This document shows positions 42,629 to 51,297 of a stretch of 64,000 bases of DNA, piece by piece. The stretch lies in NCBI RefSeq assembly GCF_900111485.1, contig NZ_FOIC01000015.1, forward strand, positions 1 to 64,000, in the 5' to 3' direction. Source of the stretch: Natrinema hispanicum (GTDB lineage: Archaea; Halobacteriota; Halobacteria; Halobacteriales; Natrialbaceae). How positions within the stretch are numbered: position 1 is the stretch's first letter; every line of letters starts with the position of its first letter. A program made the position numbers and the translations under genes. Below the pieces are notes generated by a model, which saw only the letters and a list, made by a program, of their open reading frames with translations, did no database searches and was not told the DNA's origin.

Positions 42629-43768
42629 ATGAGCGACCGACAGCCCACCACCGACCGCGGCCGCATTCGTATCGTCGGCTTCGACGATGCCGCCGAACAG
42701 AAGCGAGACAGCGACGCGAGTAGCGACACTGCCGACGCTGCTGGTACGACGGCTGACCCCAGCATCGCCTCGAGGGGTGCCACAGGCATCGATCCGACGA
42801 CAGCGTCGACGTCGGCGTCGGCTTTCGCTCAGCCGGGACGTCGTCTCGAGAACGCGTGGCGGCGGTTCCGCCGGAACCGGTCGGCGATGGCCGGGCTGGC
42901 AGTAATCATCGTTATGGCAGTGCTCGCGGTCTTTGCCCGGCCGATTACGGTGTCGACGGCCGAGGTGACGATCACGCTGCAGCCGTTCTCGCTGGCTCCC
43001 GACGATCCAACTGCGATGTTCGTCGGGCCGCCGAACGCCCCGCCCTCGCTGGCACATCCCTTCGGGACCGACTGGGCGGGCCGCGACCAGTTCTCGCGGG
43101 TACTCGTCGGTGGCCGATACACGCTCAGCATCGGTCTCGTCGCCGTCGCGCTGGCACTCTGCGTCGGCGTCCAGCTGGGCGCGATCGCCGGCTATTTCGG
43201 CGGCTGGATCGACGAGGCGATCATGCGGGTCGTCGACGTGCTCTATGCCTTCCCGTTTCTGGTGCTCGCGATCGCCATCGTCCCGATCCTCGAGCCGGTG
43301 CCGATCCTCGGGAGCGGCTACTGGACGGTGGTGGTCGCACTCGCCGTCACCGGCTGGGTCGGCTACGCCAGGCTGATCCGCGGCGAAGTTCTCTCAGTGC
43401 GCGAACGCGAGTACGTCACTGCCGCGCGAGCGCTGGGCGTCCCCGACCGAACGATCATCCGCCGACACGTCGTGCCGAACGCCATCGCGCCTGTTGTCGT
43501 GCAAGCAACGCTCAACGTCGGGACGGTCGTGCTCACCGCAGCAGCGCTTGGCTTTCTCGGGTTGGGCTTAGAGCCCGGCAGCGCCGAGTGGGGCGCGATG
43601 CTCGCACAGGGCCGCAGCTCGCTGCTCCGGGGCGACTGGCACGTGACTGTCTTCCCTGGACTCGCGATCTTCCTGTTCGTGCTGGCGATCAACCTCGTCG
43701 GTGATGGGATCAACGACGCGCTCGAGCCCGACCGTGACGGACGCGACGACCGGAGGCGGATGCGCTGA
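42629..43768 (+). CDS. oligopeptide ABC transporter permease (DppC-type)
   Basis: A 379-residue partner permease. A long acidic/Thr-rich N-terminal tail (about 1-75) precedes the usual RRFRRNRSAMAGLAVII helix. The coupling loop is YVTAARALGVPDRTIIRRH. FGTDWAGRDQFSRVL and FLGLGLEPGSAEWGAML are family signatures. It starts one base after the DppB-type stop; its stop overlaps the next ATG. Confidence 0.94.
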   Translation: MSDRQPTTDRGRIRIVGFDDAAEQKRDSDASSDTADAAGTTADPSIASRGATGIDPTTASTSASAFAQPGRRLENAWRRFRRNRSAMAGLAVIIVMAVLAVFARPITVSTAEVTITLQPFSLAPDDPTAMFVGPPNAPPSLAHPFGTDWAGRDQFSRVLVGGRYTLSIGLVAVALALCVGVQLGAIAGYFGGWIDEAIMRVVDVLYAFPFLVLAIAIVPILEPVPILGSGYWTVVVALAVTGWVGYARLIRGEVLSVREREYVTAARALGVPDRTIIRRHVVPNAIAPVVVQATLNVGTVVLTAAALGFLGLGLEPGSAEWGAMLAQGRSSLLRGDWHVTVFPGLAIFLFVLAINLVGDGINDALEPDRDGRDDRRRMR

Positions 43769-44847
43769 TGGCGCTGCTCGAGGTCGACGATCTGGTCGTC
43801 CAGTACTACACCGACGACGGCGTGGTCCGGGCAGTCGACGGCATCAGCTACGAGATCCGCGCCGGCGAGACGGTCGGCCTCGTCGGCGAGAGCGGGGCCG
43901 GGAAAAGCGCCGCCAGCCGCGCGGTGCTCCGCCTGCTCGACGGGGCAGGTGAGATCGTAGGCGGTGAAATTCGGTTTCGCGGACACGACATCCTCGAGTT
44001 ATCGGTCGACGACCTCCGGGCGATCCGTGGCGACGAGATCGCGATGGTCTTTCAGGACGCCGGCGCGGTATTCAACCCCGTCTACACCGTCGGCGAACAG
44101 ATCGCCGAGACGATCCGCACCCACAAGGATGTCACCGACAGCGAGGCCCGCGACCGGACGATCGCCCTCATCGATCGGGTCGGGATTCCGAACCCGGCTG
44201 CCCGATACGCCGACTACCCTCACGAGCTCTCCGGCGGGATGCAACAGCGGGCCGTCATCGCGATGGCACTTGCCTGCGATCCCGCCGTGCTCATCTGCGA
44301 CGAGCCGACGACCGGACTCGACGTGACGGTCCAGGCCGGCATCCTCGAGTTGCTCGCGGAGCTCGCAGCCACATCGGAGACGGCGATCCAGCTGGTCACT
44401 CACGATCTCGGCGTCGTCGCGGAGCTGTGCGATCGGGTGCTGGTCCAGTACGCCGGCGAGATCGTCGAGCGCGCGCCGGTCGACGACCTCTACTACGATC
44501 CGAAACACCCCTACACCGTCGGGCTGTTAGCCGCGACGCCACGGCTCGGCGACGACCGCGAGCGCCTGCCCACGATTCCGGGGACAGCCCCCGATCTCAT
44601 CGACCCGCCGACAGGCTGTCGGTTCCATCCGCGCTGTCCGTACGCGGAGGACTGCTGTGCCAGCCGTCGCCCGTCGCTTGTCGATCCCGCGTCAGGTCGT
44701 CCGGACAACGGCGATCCCGAGACTCACGTCGCCGCCTGCCTCGAGTACACCGGCGACCTCGAGGCCGGGCTGGACTACGAGGTGCAGGTGCGAGATGCTG
44801 CGGACAGTGACTGCCGCGAGCGGAAACAGCAGGGTGAACCGCGATGA
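43768..44847 (+). CDS. oligopeptide ABC transporter ATPase (DppD-type)
   Basis: A 359-residue ATPase. Walker A GESGAGKS, signature ELSGGMQQR, Walker B VLICDEPTTGLD and H-loop VTHDLG are all intact. The C-terminal oligopeptide-transporter domain holds the Cys cluster CRFHPRCPYAEDCC and a last Cys (VAACLEY), which bind a 4Fe-4S cluster in related proteins. Confidence 0.95.
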   Translation: MALLEVDDLVVQYYTDDGVVRAVDGISYEIRAGETVGLVGESGAGKSAASRAVLRLLDGAGEIVGGEIRFRGHDILELSVDDLRAIRGDEIAMVFQDAGAVFNPVYTVGEQIAETIRTHKDVTDSEARDRTIALIDRVGIPNPAARYADYPHELSGGMQQRAVIAMALACDPAVLICDEPTTGLDVTVQAGILELLAELAATSETAIQLVTHDLGVVAELCDRVLVQYAGEIVERAPVDDLYYDPKHPYTVGLLAATPRLGDDRERLPTIPGTAPDLIDPPTGCRFHPRCPYAEDCCASRRPSLVDPASGRPDNGDPETHVAACLEYTGDLEAGLDYEVQVRDAADSDCRERKQQGEPR

Positions 44848-46166
44848 CGACAGACGACGGCGACGAGCCGCTGGTGTGCGCCGAAGGGCTCGCGACACAC
44901 TACACCACTGCCGACGGCATCCTCGATCGGCTGCTCGGGCGCGGCGAGACCGTTCGGGCAGTCGACGGCGTCGATCTCGAGCTTCATGCCGGCGAGACGG
45001 TCGGCCTGGTCGGCGAGAGCGGCTGTGGCAAGACCACGCTCGGCCGTACGCTCGTCGGACTGCTCGAGCCCGCCGCCGGCTCGGTCACCTACCGTGGGAC
45101 CGACCTCACCGCGTGCTCTCGAGGTGCACTTCGGGAGCTGCGAAGCGAGATCCAGTACGTCTTCCAGGACCCGCTCTCGAGTCTGAATCCGCAGTTGACC
45201 GTCGCCGAGAGCATTGGCGAAGCGCTCGCAGTCCACGACGTCGTCCCGCCGGCGCGCCGCGACGAACGAGTTTGGGAGTTGCTCGAGACGGTCGGCCTGC
45301 AGGCCGATTATGCGACCCGATACCCACACGAACTCTCCGGCGGGCAGCGCCAGCGGATCGGCATCGCCCGCGCGCTTGCCGTCGAGCCCGAGGTACTCAT
45401 CTGCGACGAGCCGGTGTCCGCGCTCGACGGTTCGGTTCAGGCCGGGATTCTCAACCTGCTGGCCGACTTGCAAGACCAGTTTGGACTCTCCTATCTGCTG
45501 ATCACCCATGATCTCTCAGTCGTCGAGCACCTCGCCGACCGGGTGGCCGTGATGTATCTGGGTCGGTTCGTCGAAACGGGGACGACCGCCGAGGTCTTCG
45601 CCACCCCCTCCCATCCCTACACCGAGGCACTGCTGTCTGCGATTCCCGAACCCGACCCCCGCTGGGACGGCGACCGGGTCGTTCTCGAGGGTGCCGCCCC
45701 GTCGCCGACCGACATCCCGCCGGGCTGTCCGTTCCACACGCGCTGTCCGCGGGTACTCCCGCCCGCGGCGTCCGACCTCGGCGACGACGAGTTCCGCGCC
45801 GTGATGGCACTGCGAACCCGACTGAGCGACGCTGACGCCGACGCAGGACTCGCGGCGCTGCTCCCGCGAGGTGACGACCACACAGCCGATCCGGCTGCGC
45901 TCCGAGATGCCTACGACATCCCACGGCAGCTCTCCGACCCGGACGCCGACGATGCGCTCGCGGATGCGCTCGAGGCCGCCGCAGACGGGAATCTCGAGGC
46001 CACACGGACCCGACTCGCGTCGGCGTTCGAGACACCCTGTGAAACGACCGAACCGGTGCTAACGCCGGGGTCAGCATCCCATCCGATTGCCTGTCACCGA
46101 TTCGACGACCGGTTCACAGGAGATACCGACGCCGCCGAGTCCGGCACCCGATCGACCGACAAATGA
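44844..46166 (+). CDS. oligopeptide ABC transporter ATPase (DppF-type, with insert)
   Basis: A 440-residue ATPase overlapping the previous gene by 4 bases. Walker A GESGCGKT, signature ELSGGQRQR, Walker B VLICDEPVSALDG and H-loop ITHDLS are present. The C-terminal Cys motif CPFHTRCPRVLPP is separated from the closing IACHRFDD by about 100 residues of Ala/Asp-rich helix (LADALEAAADGNLEATR), whereas the usual gap is about 20-30. The function of this insert is unknown; haloarchaeal homologues often have it. Confidence 0.94.
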   Translation: MTTDDGDEPLVCAEGLATHYTTADGILDRLLGRGETVRAVDGVDLELHAGETVGLVGESGCGKTTLGRTLVGLLEPAAGSVTYRGTDLTACSRGALRELRSEIQYVFQDPLSSLNPQLTVAESIGEALAVHDVVPPARRDERVWELLETVGLQADYATRYPHELSGGQRQRIGIARALAVEPEVLICDEPVSALDGSVQAGILNLLADLQDQFGLSYLLITHDLSVVEHLADRVAVMYLGRFVETGTTAEVFATPSHPYTEALLSAIPEPDPRWDGDRVVLEGAAPSPTDIPPGCPFHTRCPRVLPPAASDLGDDEFRAVMALRTRLSDADADAGLAALLPRGDDHTADPAALRDAYDIPRQLSDPDADDALADALEAAADGNLEATRTRLASAFETPCETTEPVLTPGSASHPIACHRFDDRFTGDTDAAESGTRSTDK

Positions 46167-46651
46167 CTCGAGACGCCCGCCCACGCGAGCGCGCGACCGA
46201 CGAGCGCACGCGAACGATCGACTGGGCAACACTCAGCCACGTGGTGACGCCGCAGGCGCTGCGCTATCGGGCGATCGACGTCGGCGTGTCGACGGACAAA
46301 CGGCGGTACGAACCCGGCGAGCCGGTCGAGATCACGATCACGTTTCGCAACCGGCTTCCGATCCCGATCCGGATTCGGACGGATTCGCCGAACTACTGGT
46401 ACTGGACCGTCGACGGACTCCGATCGGCGTCACAGGTGCCTCGAGCGGTGCCCGACCGGCCCGCCGCGTTTTCGTTCACGCGGCGTGAACGCAAACGCTT
46501 CCAGCGGCAGTGGCACCAGCGAATGCAGGTCAGCGAAGACGACTGGCAGCCGGTCGATCCCGGTCGGTACACGATCGCAGTCGGCCTCACGCGTTCGGAT
46601 GCTGCTGCTCATGGACTCGTTGACACTGCTGTCATCGAAATTGTCAGCTAA
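46163..46651 (+). CDS. BsuPI-like Ig-fold protein
   Basis: A 162-residue last gene of the peptide-uptake operon, overlapping the DppF-type stop by 4 bases. The strand pattern YEPGEPVEITITFRN, then PIPIRIRTDSPNYWYW, and finally VDPGRYTIAVGL matches the BsuPI fold (intracellular proteinase inhibitor). It has no signal peptide or membrane helix. Its fixed place after a peptide transporter suggests a link to imported peptides or protease control (inference). Confidence 0.7.
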   Translation: MTRDARPRERATDERTRTIDWATLSHVVTPQALRYRAIDVGVSTDKRRYEPGEPVEITITFRNRLPIPIRIRTDSPNYWYWTVDGLRSASQVPRAVPDRPAAFSFTRRERKRFQRQWHQRMQVSEDDWQPVDPGRYTIAVGLTRSDAAAHGLVDTAVIEIVS

Positions 46652-46750
46652 CGTGGTGGTTTCGACGGCACGGTTGCAACGAAGCTGCCCCTTGGCTCAA
46701 ACTGTACCGGTGCTATGGTTGGCGCTCACGAGTTTGTTTGTGCCAAAACA

Positions 46751-46771
46751 TAGCGGGAGGTAGATTTGAAC
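46751..46771 (-). repeat. copy of the initiator tRNA 3' end (att-like)
   Basis: A 21-bp sequence identical to the last 21 bases of the tRNA-Met gene at 46892-46912 (3' T arm, acceptor 3' strand and discriminator), in the same orientation and 141 bp away. A second, inverted 14-bp match (TAGTTCAAATCTAC) lies at 46807-46820. Such duplications mark sites of integrase-driven insertion. Confidence 0.85.
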
Positions 46772-46891
46772 CACGCCGACTTCGGTCGCTTCGCTCCCTC
46801 GTCGTCTAGTTCAAATCTACTCGTCGTATTTCGACGAATTCTGGACTCGCTCCTCGCTCCACTCGTCGTTTGTCGTTGAATTCGTCAAAAG
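46772..46891. repeat. inverted-repeat-rich spacer between tRNA 3'-end copies
   Basis: 120 bp with no gene. It holds the inverted T-arm match noted above and a 9-bp inverted pair GACGAATTC (46833-46841) / GAATTCGTC (46878-46886), plus several CTCGTCG-like repeats. It could fold into hairpins or be an attachment-site core. Confidence 0.5.
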
Positions 46892-46966
46892 TAGCGGGAG
46901 GTAGATTTGAACTACCGGTCTGCGGGTTATGAGCCCGCCGGAATCTCCTGGCTATCCCATCCCGCT
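46892..46966 (-). tRNA. initiator tRNA-Met (anticodon CAT)
   Basis: Minus strand. The acceptor stem AGCGGGA/TCCCGCT has an A1:U72 pair, and the anticodon stem GCGGG/CCCGC gives three consecutive G:C pairs next to the loop CTCATAA. Both are hallmarks of archaeal initiator tRNA. The T arm is CGGTAGTTCAAATCTACCT-like. No intron; CCA is not encoded. A CTTAAC-like TATA element lies about 30 bases upstream (near 46997). Confidence 0.95.
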
Positions 46967-47032
46967 ACCTGTTCATACCCGAGTCGCCTAGTTAAGGGTT
47001 GTGATTCGGGTGCCGTATGCGGGTTTCTCCCG

Positions 47033-47479
47033 TCAGTCCTGATGGACCTGCCACGTATAGAGGCTCTCACAGGTGTAGTTAACGAAGAAGCCGACGCCGA
47101 TCCCGACGACGTTCGCCAGCACATACCAGATCGCAAACCGGCGAACCAGAACAGCTAGTACCGCCAGCGTCACGAGAAACCCACCGAATCGGACCACGTT
47201 TGAACGCAGGAATCGCTTCCCCAGGGGTCGAAAGCCACTCTTTCCGTAGTCAGAGAACGTCCATCGTTCGTTGATCGCAAAGATCACCGCGATGCCGAGC
47301 TCCCAAGAGAGCACTTTCGCGATGACCGGACCGAGAACTGTCACCTCGACTAACAACACGAGAACCACATTGTCGACGGCCGCTCCGACGGCACCAACGC
47401 CGACGAACTGCCCGAATCGCGTCGTCGAACACAGCGCGCGAACCCGCATCCGGACGGCCTCTGACAGGGAATCACTCAT
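47033..47479 (-). CDS. GtrA family membrane protein
   Basis: A 148-residue protein with four membrane helices in the GtrA pattern: FGQFVGVGAVGAAVDN (helix 1 with its polar notch), SWELGIAVIFAINERWTF (conserved N-x-x-W-T-F), FGGFLVTLAVLAVLV, and ANVVGIGVGFFVNYTCES. GtrA proteins are thought to flip or position polyprenyl-linked sugars during surface glycosylation. No glycosyltransferase lies next to it here. Confidence 0.92.
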   Translation of the reverse strand: MSDSLSEAVRMRVRALCSTTRFGQFVGVGAVGAAVDNVVLVLLVEVTVLGPVIAKVLSWELGIAVIFAINERWTFSDYGKSGFRPLGKRFLRSNVVRFGGFLVTLAVLAVLVRRFAIWYVLANVVGIGVGFFVNYTCESLYTWQVHQD

Positions 47480-47667
47480 CGTCGTATTCGGTCTCGAGCG
47501 TACCCGTCACTGTCGACGGCTCGGATTTCCATCTTCCGGTCGCCGCGTAAAAATAGCAATTAAAATACAGATCTGCGAACTCGAGCACGCTGCCTGAATT
47601 GCCACTGGAAGCTGGTCATGGACGGACTGGGCGGACAGGACTCGGGACGAGGGTGTACCGATGTCGA

Positions 47668-47934
47668 TCAGATCGCGAGATCGGCTTTCGGCCGGATAAC
47701 TTCGACATCCTCGGCCTCGACATGGTCGACATCGAGGAAGTGTGGCATGTAGTTTCGCCGCTCGTAGTCCTCGTACTCGTCTTCCTCGCCGACGGTACAC
47801 CAGAGCTGGACCCGGTCGGGACCGTGGTACTCGCCGTTTCTGTTGATCCCAAAACAGACCACTTCCGACTCCCCGTATCGGATGATCGCCCCATTTCGAA
47901 TGCCGGGATCGCCGTGGATGATGAGCTGCTTCAT
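47668..47934 (-). CDS. HAH_0734 family protein
   Basis: An 88-residue haloarchaeal protein. The opening MKQLIIHGDPGIRNGAIIRY and the later HGPDRVQLWCTVGEEDEY and RRNYMPHFLDVDHVEAEDV are the conserved blocks of this family. No function is established. It lies divergent to the L44e operon and has a conserved single Cys in the WCT motif. Confidence 0.88.
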   Translation of the reverse strand: MKQLIIHGDPGIRNGAIIRYGESEVVCFGINRNGEYHGPDRVQLWCTVGEEDEYEDYERRNYMPHFLDVDHVEAEDVEVIRPKADLAI

Positions 47935-48134
47935 GCCTTCAGCTTCACAGGAGAGCGGATTAAACGCTTCGGAGGCTGCTGTCGCCTCGCAAGCCGGACG
48001 ACGGAGCGCAGCCTCGTCTGCAAGTCAACAGCGAGCGTGGCAGGCCAGCGCGTCGTCGCCAGTGGGCGGTGGCCCGGCGGCTATCAAACGGTTTTTAAAC
48101 AGCGCTGCCATAGGCCACAGCAAGTGAGATAACC

Positions 48135-48416
48135 ATGCAGATGCCACGCCGATTCAATACGTACTGCCCGCACTGCAACGAACACCACGAACACGAAGTC
48201 GAAAAGTCCCGCACCGGCCGCTCCTCGGGTATGAAATGGGACGCTCGCCGTACCCGGCGCAACAGCGCGTCGATCGGGAACTCCGGTCGCTTCTCGAAGG
48301 TGCCCGGTGGCGAGAAGCCAACCAAGAAGACCGACCTCAAGTACCGCTGCAACGAATGTGGCAAGGCCCACCTCCGCGAGGGATGGCGCGCTGGCCGACT
48401 CGAGTTCCAGGAGTGA
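48135..48416 (+). CDS. rpl44e: large ribosomal subunit protein eL42 (L44e)
   Basis: A 93-residue ribosomal protein near the E site. The two zinc-binding pairs are [16 protein letters not shown] and [13 protein letters not shown] basic middle ([17 protein letters not shown]) is typical. The second Met (residue 3) may be the true start. TTTTAAA about 40 bases upstream is its promoter. It leads the operon L44e - S27e - aIF2-alpha - Nop10 - PAC2, which is conserved in haloarchaea. Confidence 0.97.
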   Translation: MQMPRRFNTYCPHCNEHHEHEVEKSRTGRSSGMKWDARRTRRNSASIGNSGRFSKVPGGEKPTKKTDLKYRCNECGKAHLREGWRAGRLEFQE

Positions 48417-48421
48417 TTTCA

Positions 48422-48595
48422 ATGGCAGGAAACTTCTACAGCGTCCGATGCGGTGACTGCGAGAACGAACAGACCGTCTTCGGCAAGGCCTCCACGGAGG
48501 TCGCCTGTGCCGTCTGTGGCACGACGCTTGCGCGACCGACCGGCGGCAAAGCCGAGATCGAACACGAGATCATCGACACAGTCGAGTCACGATGA
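48422..48595 (+). CDS. rps27e: small ribosomal subunit protein eS27 (S27e)
   Basis: A 57-residue zinc-ribbon ribosomal protein. [13 protein letters not shown] and [16 protein letters not shown] give the two CxxC knuckles and the conserved closing block. It starts 5 bases after the L44e stop and ends overlapping the aIF2-alpha ATG by 4 bases. Confidence 0.97.
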   Translation: MAGNFYSVRCGDCENEQTVFGKASTEVACAVCGTTLARPTGGKAEIEHEIIDTVESR

Positions 48596-49392
48596 AATAC
48601 AGCGGCTGGCCCGACCCCGGCGAACTCGTCGTCGGCAAGATCGACGAAATCGAGGACTTCGGTGTCTTCGTCGATCTCGAGGAGTACGAGGACAAACGCG
48701 GACTGATCCACATCTCCGAGGTCGCAAGCGGCTGGATCAAAAACGTCCGCGATCACGTCCGCGAGGGCCAGATCGTCGTCTGTAAGGTCCTGGATGTCGA
48801 CGAGAGCTCCCAGCAGATCGACCTCTCGCTGAAAGACGTCAACGACCACCAGCGCTCCGACAAGATTCAGGAGTGGAAAAACGAGCAGAAGGCCGACAAC
48901 TGGATGGAACTGGCCTTCGGCGACGAAATCGACGACGAGGCCTACACCGCGATCGCCAACGAACTGATCGGGGCCCACGGAAGCCTCTACGACGGCTTCA
49001 AGCAGGCCGCAATCCACGGTGAGGAAGCTCTCGAGGACACCGATCTAGCCGACGACGAGATCGACGCGATCGTCGAGACGGCCCGCGAGAACGTCTCGGT
49101 CCCCTACGTCAACGTCACTGGCTATGTCGACTTAGAGAACCCCTCGCCAAGCGGCGTCGACGGTATCCGCGAGGCTCTCGAGGCTGCCGAAGGCAATGGC
49201 GGGGTGCCCGAAGAAGTCGACCTCGAAGTGAGCTACGTCGGCGCACCCGAGTACCGCATCGAGGTCCAAGCACCCAACTACAAGACCGCCGAGTCCCAGC
49301 TCGAGGACAGCGCTGACCGCGCGATCGCCGCGATCGAAGGTCACGACGGCAGCGGCGAGTACCACCGCGAGCGACGCACCGACGACGAGTAA
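48592..49392 (+). CDS. eif2a: translation initiation factor aIF2, alpha subunit
   Basis: A 266-residue subunit of the aIF2 heterotrimer that brings initiator tRNA to the small ribosomal subunit. The N-terminal S1/OB domain reads [20 protein letters not shown] with [14 protein letters not shown] at the site that matches eukaryotic Ser51. It is followed by the helical domain ([14 protein letters not shown]) and the alpha/beta C-terminal domain ([10 protein letters not shown]). Its stop TAA shares one base with the Nop10 ATG. Confidence 0.97.
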   Translation: MKYSGWPDPGELVVGKIDEIEDFGVFVDLEEYEDKRGLIHISEVASGWIKNVRDHVREGQIVVCKVLDVDESSQQIDLSLKDVNDHQRSDKIQEWKNEQKADNWMELAFGDEIDDEAYTAIANELIGAHGSLYDGFKQAAIHGEEALEDTDLADDEIDAIVETARENVSVPYVNVTGYVDLENPSPSGVDGIREALEAAEGNGGVPEEVDLEVSYVGAPEYRIEVQAPNYKTAESQLEDSADRAIAAIEGHDGSGEYHRERRTDDE

Positions 49393-49571
49393 TGAAATCG
49401 GATATCCGGGTGTGCTCGGCGTGGCAGACGGCCCACGACCGCCCGGTGTATACCCTTTCTGAGACCTGTCCTGACTGCGGTGCCGACGCCGAAAACAGCG
49501 CGCCGGCACCGTTCGATCCCGACGATCCTCACGGCGAGTACCGACGCGCTCTTAAACGTCGCCATCGCTGA
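49392..49571 (+). CDS. nop10: H/ACA RNA-protein complex component Nop10
   Basis: A 59-residue protein. It begins [20 protein letters not shown], with a first zinc Cys, then ETCPDCGADAEN, and ends with the conserved FDPDDPHGEYRRALKR motif that docks on Cbf5 and L7Ae. It is part of the pseudouridylating H/ACA particle. It overlaps aIF2-alpha by one base; the PAC2 gene begins 6 bases later. Only one of the canonical first CxxC cysteines is visible, a variation known in halophiles. Confidence 0.95.
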   Translation: MKSDIRVCSAWQTAHDRPVYTLSETCPDCGADAENSAPAPFDPDDPHGEYRRALKRRHR

Positions 49572-49577
49572 TACGGT

Positions 49578-50345
49578 ATGGACGAACTCGAGATCGACGC
49601 AGTCGCCGAGGTCGAACTGGACGACCCCGTCCTCGTCGAGGGGTTGCCGGGGGTTGGACACGTCGGCACGCTCGCCGTCGAGCACTTGCTCGAGGAACTC
49701 GAAGGCGAGAGCACGCTCGTCCGACGGGTCTACTCCCGCGAGTTCCCGCCGCAAGTGAGCATCGAGAACGGCGTCTCGGAACTGACCTGTGCTGAGGTCT
49801 ACGCTGTCGACGTTCCCGACGGCAGGGACCTCCTCCTTTTGACTGGCGATCATCAGGCCCAGAGCAACGCCGGTCACTACACGCTGACCGACGCCTTCCT
49901 CGACATCGCCGCGGCGTTCGGCGCGACGGAAGTCTATGCACTCGGTGGCGTCCCGACCGGTGAACTCATCGACGAGTACGCCGTCGTCGGGGCCGTCAGC
50001 GACGAGTCGTTGCTCGAGGGACTCGAGGACGCTGGCGTCGAGTTCCGCGATGACGAACCCGCCGGCGGCATCGTCGGCGTCTCCGGGCTCTTGCTGGGAC
50101 TCGGCGAGCGCCGTGGTTTCGATGCGGCCTGCCTGATGGGCGAGACCAGTGGCTATCTCGTCGATCCGAAAAGCGCTCGATCGGTGCTCGAGGTGCTTGC
50201 GGACATCCTCGGTTTCGACCTCGATTATGAATCCCTCGACGAGCGAGCCGACGAGATGGAAGACGTCATCGGCAAGATCCAGGAGATGGAACAGCAACAG
50301 AGCATGGACGTGCCGACCGACGACGACCTGCGCTACATCGGGTAA
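49578..50345 (+). CDS. PAC2-family proteasome assembly chaperone-like protein
   Basis: A 255-residue protein of the archaeal PbaB/PAC2 family. The opening LVEGLPGVGHVGTLAVEHLL is the conserved G-PG-G-VG block, with LLLLTGDHQAQ, ALGGVPTGE and LMGETSGYLVD following. A C-terminal charged helix ends in a short acidic tail. PbaB-like proteins can bind proteasome alpha rings; that is not shown for this protein. Last gene of the translation operon. Confidence 0.9.
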   Translation: MDELEIDAVAEVELDDPVLVEGLPGVGHVGTLAVEHLLEELEGESTLVRRVYSREFPPQVSIENGVSELTCAEVYAVDVPDGRDLLLLTGDHQAQSNAGHYTLTDAFLDIAAAFGATEVYALGGVPTGELIDEYAVVGAVSDESLLEGLEDAGVEFRDDEPAGGIVGVSGLLLGLGERRGFDAACLMGETSGYLVDPKSARSVLEVLADILGFDLDYESLDERADEMEDVIGKIQEMEQQQSMDVPTDDDLRYIG

Positions 50346-50413
50346 CGACTCGATTTGCTTCGTTCTTGCAGCCAGTTGTGTCGCTGAGTGAGCTGCACAT
50401 TCTAGAACTGGGA

Positions 50414-50453
50414 GACGGGACTGACGGCCGGACCGCTTATACGGTCTCCCGTC
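50414..50453. terminator. two-part hairpin between convergent genes
   Basis: The outer stem GACGGGA (50414-50420) pairs with TCCCGTC (50447-50453), and the inner GACCG (50431-50435) pairs with CGGTC (50442-50446). It lies between the PAC2 stop and the regulator stop and may terminate both. Confidence 0.5.
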
Positions 50454-50517
50454 ACTGTGTCCCGGCGCATCCGCGGCGGGGTATGGAGACGCCAGAACTG
50501 ACCGGCGGGTGTCCGTA

Positions 50518-51297
50518 TCAGCCCTCGAGGACTTCGTAGGACACGTCGGCGTCACGCAGTGCATCGGTGACGCGGCCGACGGCGTCGGTCGTCGCGACGG
50601 CGGTGACTGCGAGGCCGTGACTTGCAGCGTCAGCCGCGACGTCACCAACGGCGAAGGTGACCGCAGGCTCAGTACCGGCCTGCCGGCAGGCGACGACGGC
50701 CTCGACACCGGTGGCGACGACGATATCGGCGTCGGCACACGCGCCGGTGACCGTCTCATCGTCGATCGCACGGCTGCCGCCGGTACGGATCGATGGCACC
50801 TGGAGGACGGTGACGGAGCCGGGCTCGAGCTCCATGACACCCTCGAAGCTGGTGACACCGACATCGGTCCCGGCTTCGGCGTCGCTGGTCGCGATCCCGG
50901 TCGCGGGACCCGCATTCCCTGGCGTAGCATGAAGCAGGCCGTTCTCAACGGTCAGCGAGACCGTCTCGCCCTCCTCGATGTCGTCGGTAGCGATGTACGC
51001 ATCCTCGCTCATCGCGCCGAGGACGTCGCCGGTGACGTGGTCGGCGAACCGACGAACGTCGTCGGCAGCACGGAAGAGCCAGTCGACGCCTTCGCGAGTG
51101 ACGCGATAGCGAGAGCGGCCTTCCTTTTCGACGAATCCTTCCTCGACGAGTTCGCGAATGTATTCGCTGACGGCCTGACTCGTTACGCCGACTTCCTCGG
51201 CGATCTCACCCTGGCTGACCGCGGGCTGGCGCTCGGCGATCTGGACGAGAATCCGGAACCGCGTCGCGGCCCGCTTGTTGTCGAGGACGTCGACCAT
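50518..51297 (-). CDS. winged-helix regulator with C-terminal sensor domain
   Basis: A 259-residue protein. The N-terminal winged helix reads MVDVLDNKRAATRFRILVQ, SQGEIAEEVGVTSQAVSEY (recognition helix) and GFVEKEGRSRYRVT. The C-terminal part (about 100-259) is alpha/beta, with strand TVLQVPSIRTGG and loop ADIVVATGVEAVVACRQ, and may bind a small ligand. MarR-like in the N-terminal part only. It is divergent from artA with 111 bases between starts, so artA is a candidate target (inference). Confidence 0.78.
   Translation of the reverse strand: MVDVLDNKRAATRFRILVQIAERQPAVSQGEIAEEVGVTSQAVSEYIRELVEEGFVEKEGRSRYRVTREGVDWLFRAADDVRRFADHVTGDVLGAMSEDAYIATDDIEEGETVSLTVENGLLHATPGNAGPATGIATSDAEAGTDVGVTSFEGVMELEPGSVTVLQVPSIRTGGSRAIDDETVTGACADADIVVATGVEAVVACRQAGTEPAVTFAVGDVAADAASHGLAVTAVATTDAVGRVTDALRDADVSYEVLEG

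Noticed and set aside
49341-50948. A 535-codon minus-strand frame
   Set aside because: It runs opposite aIF2-alpha, nop10, PAC2 and part of the regulator region; Ser/Arg/Pro-rich antisense composition.
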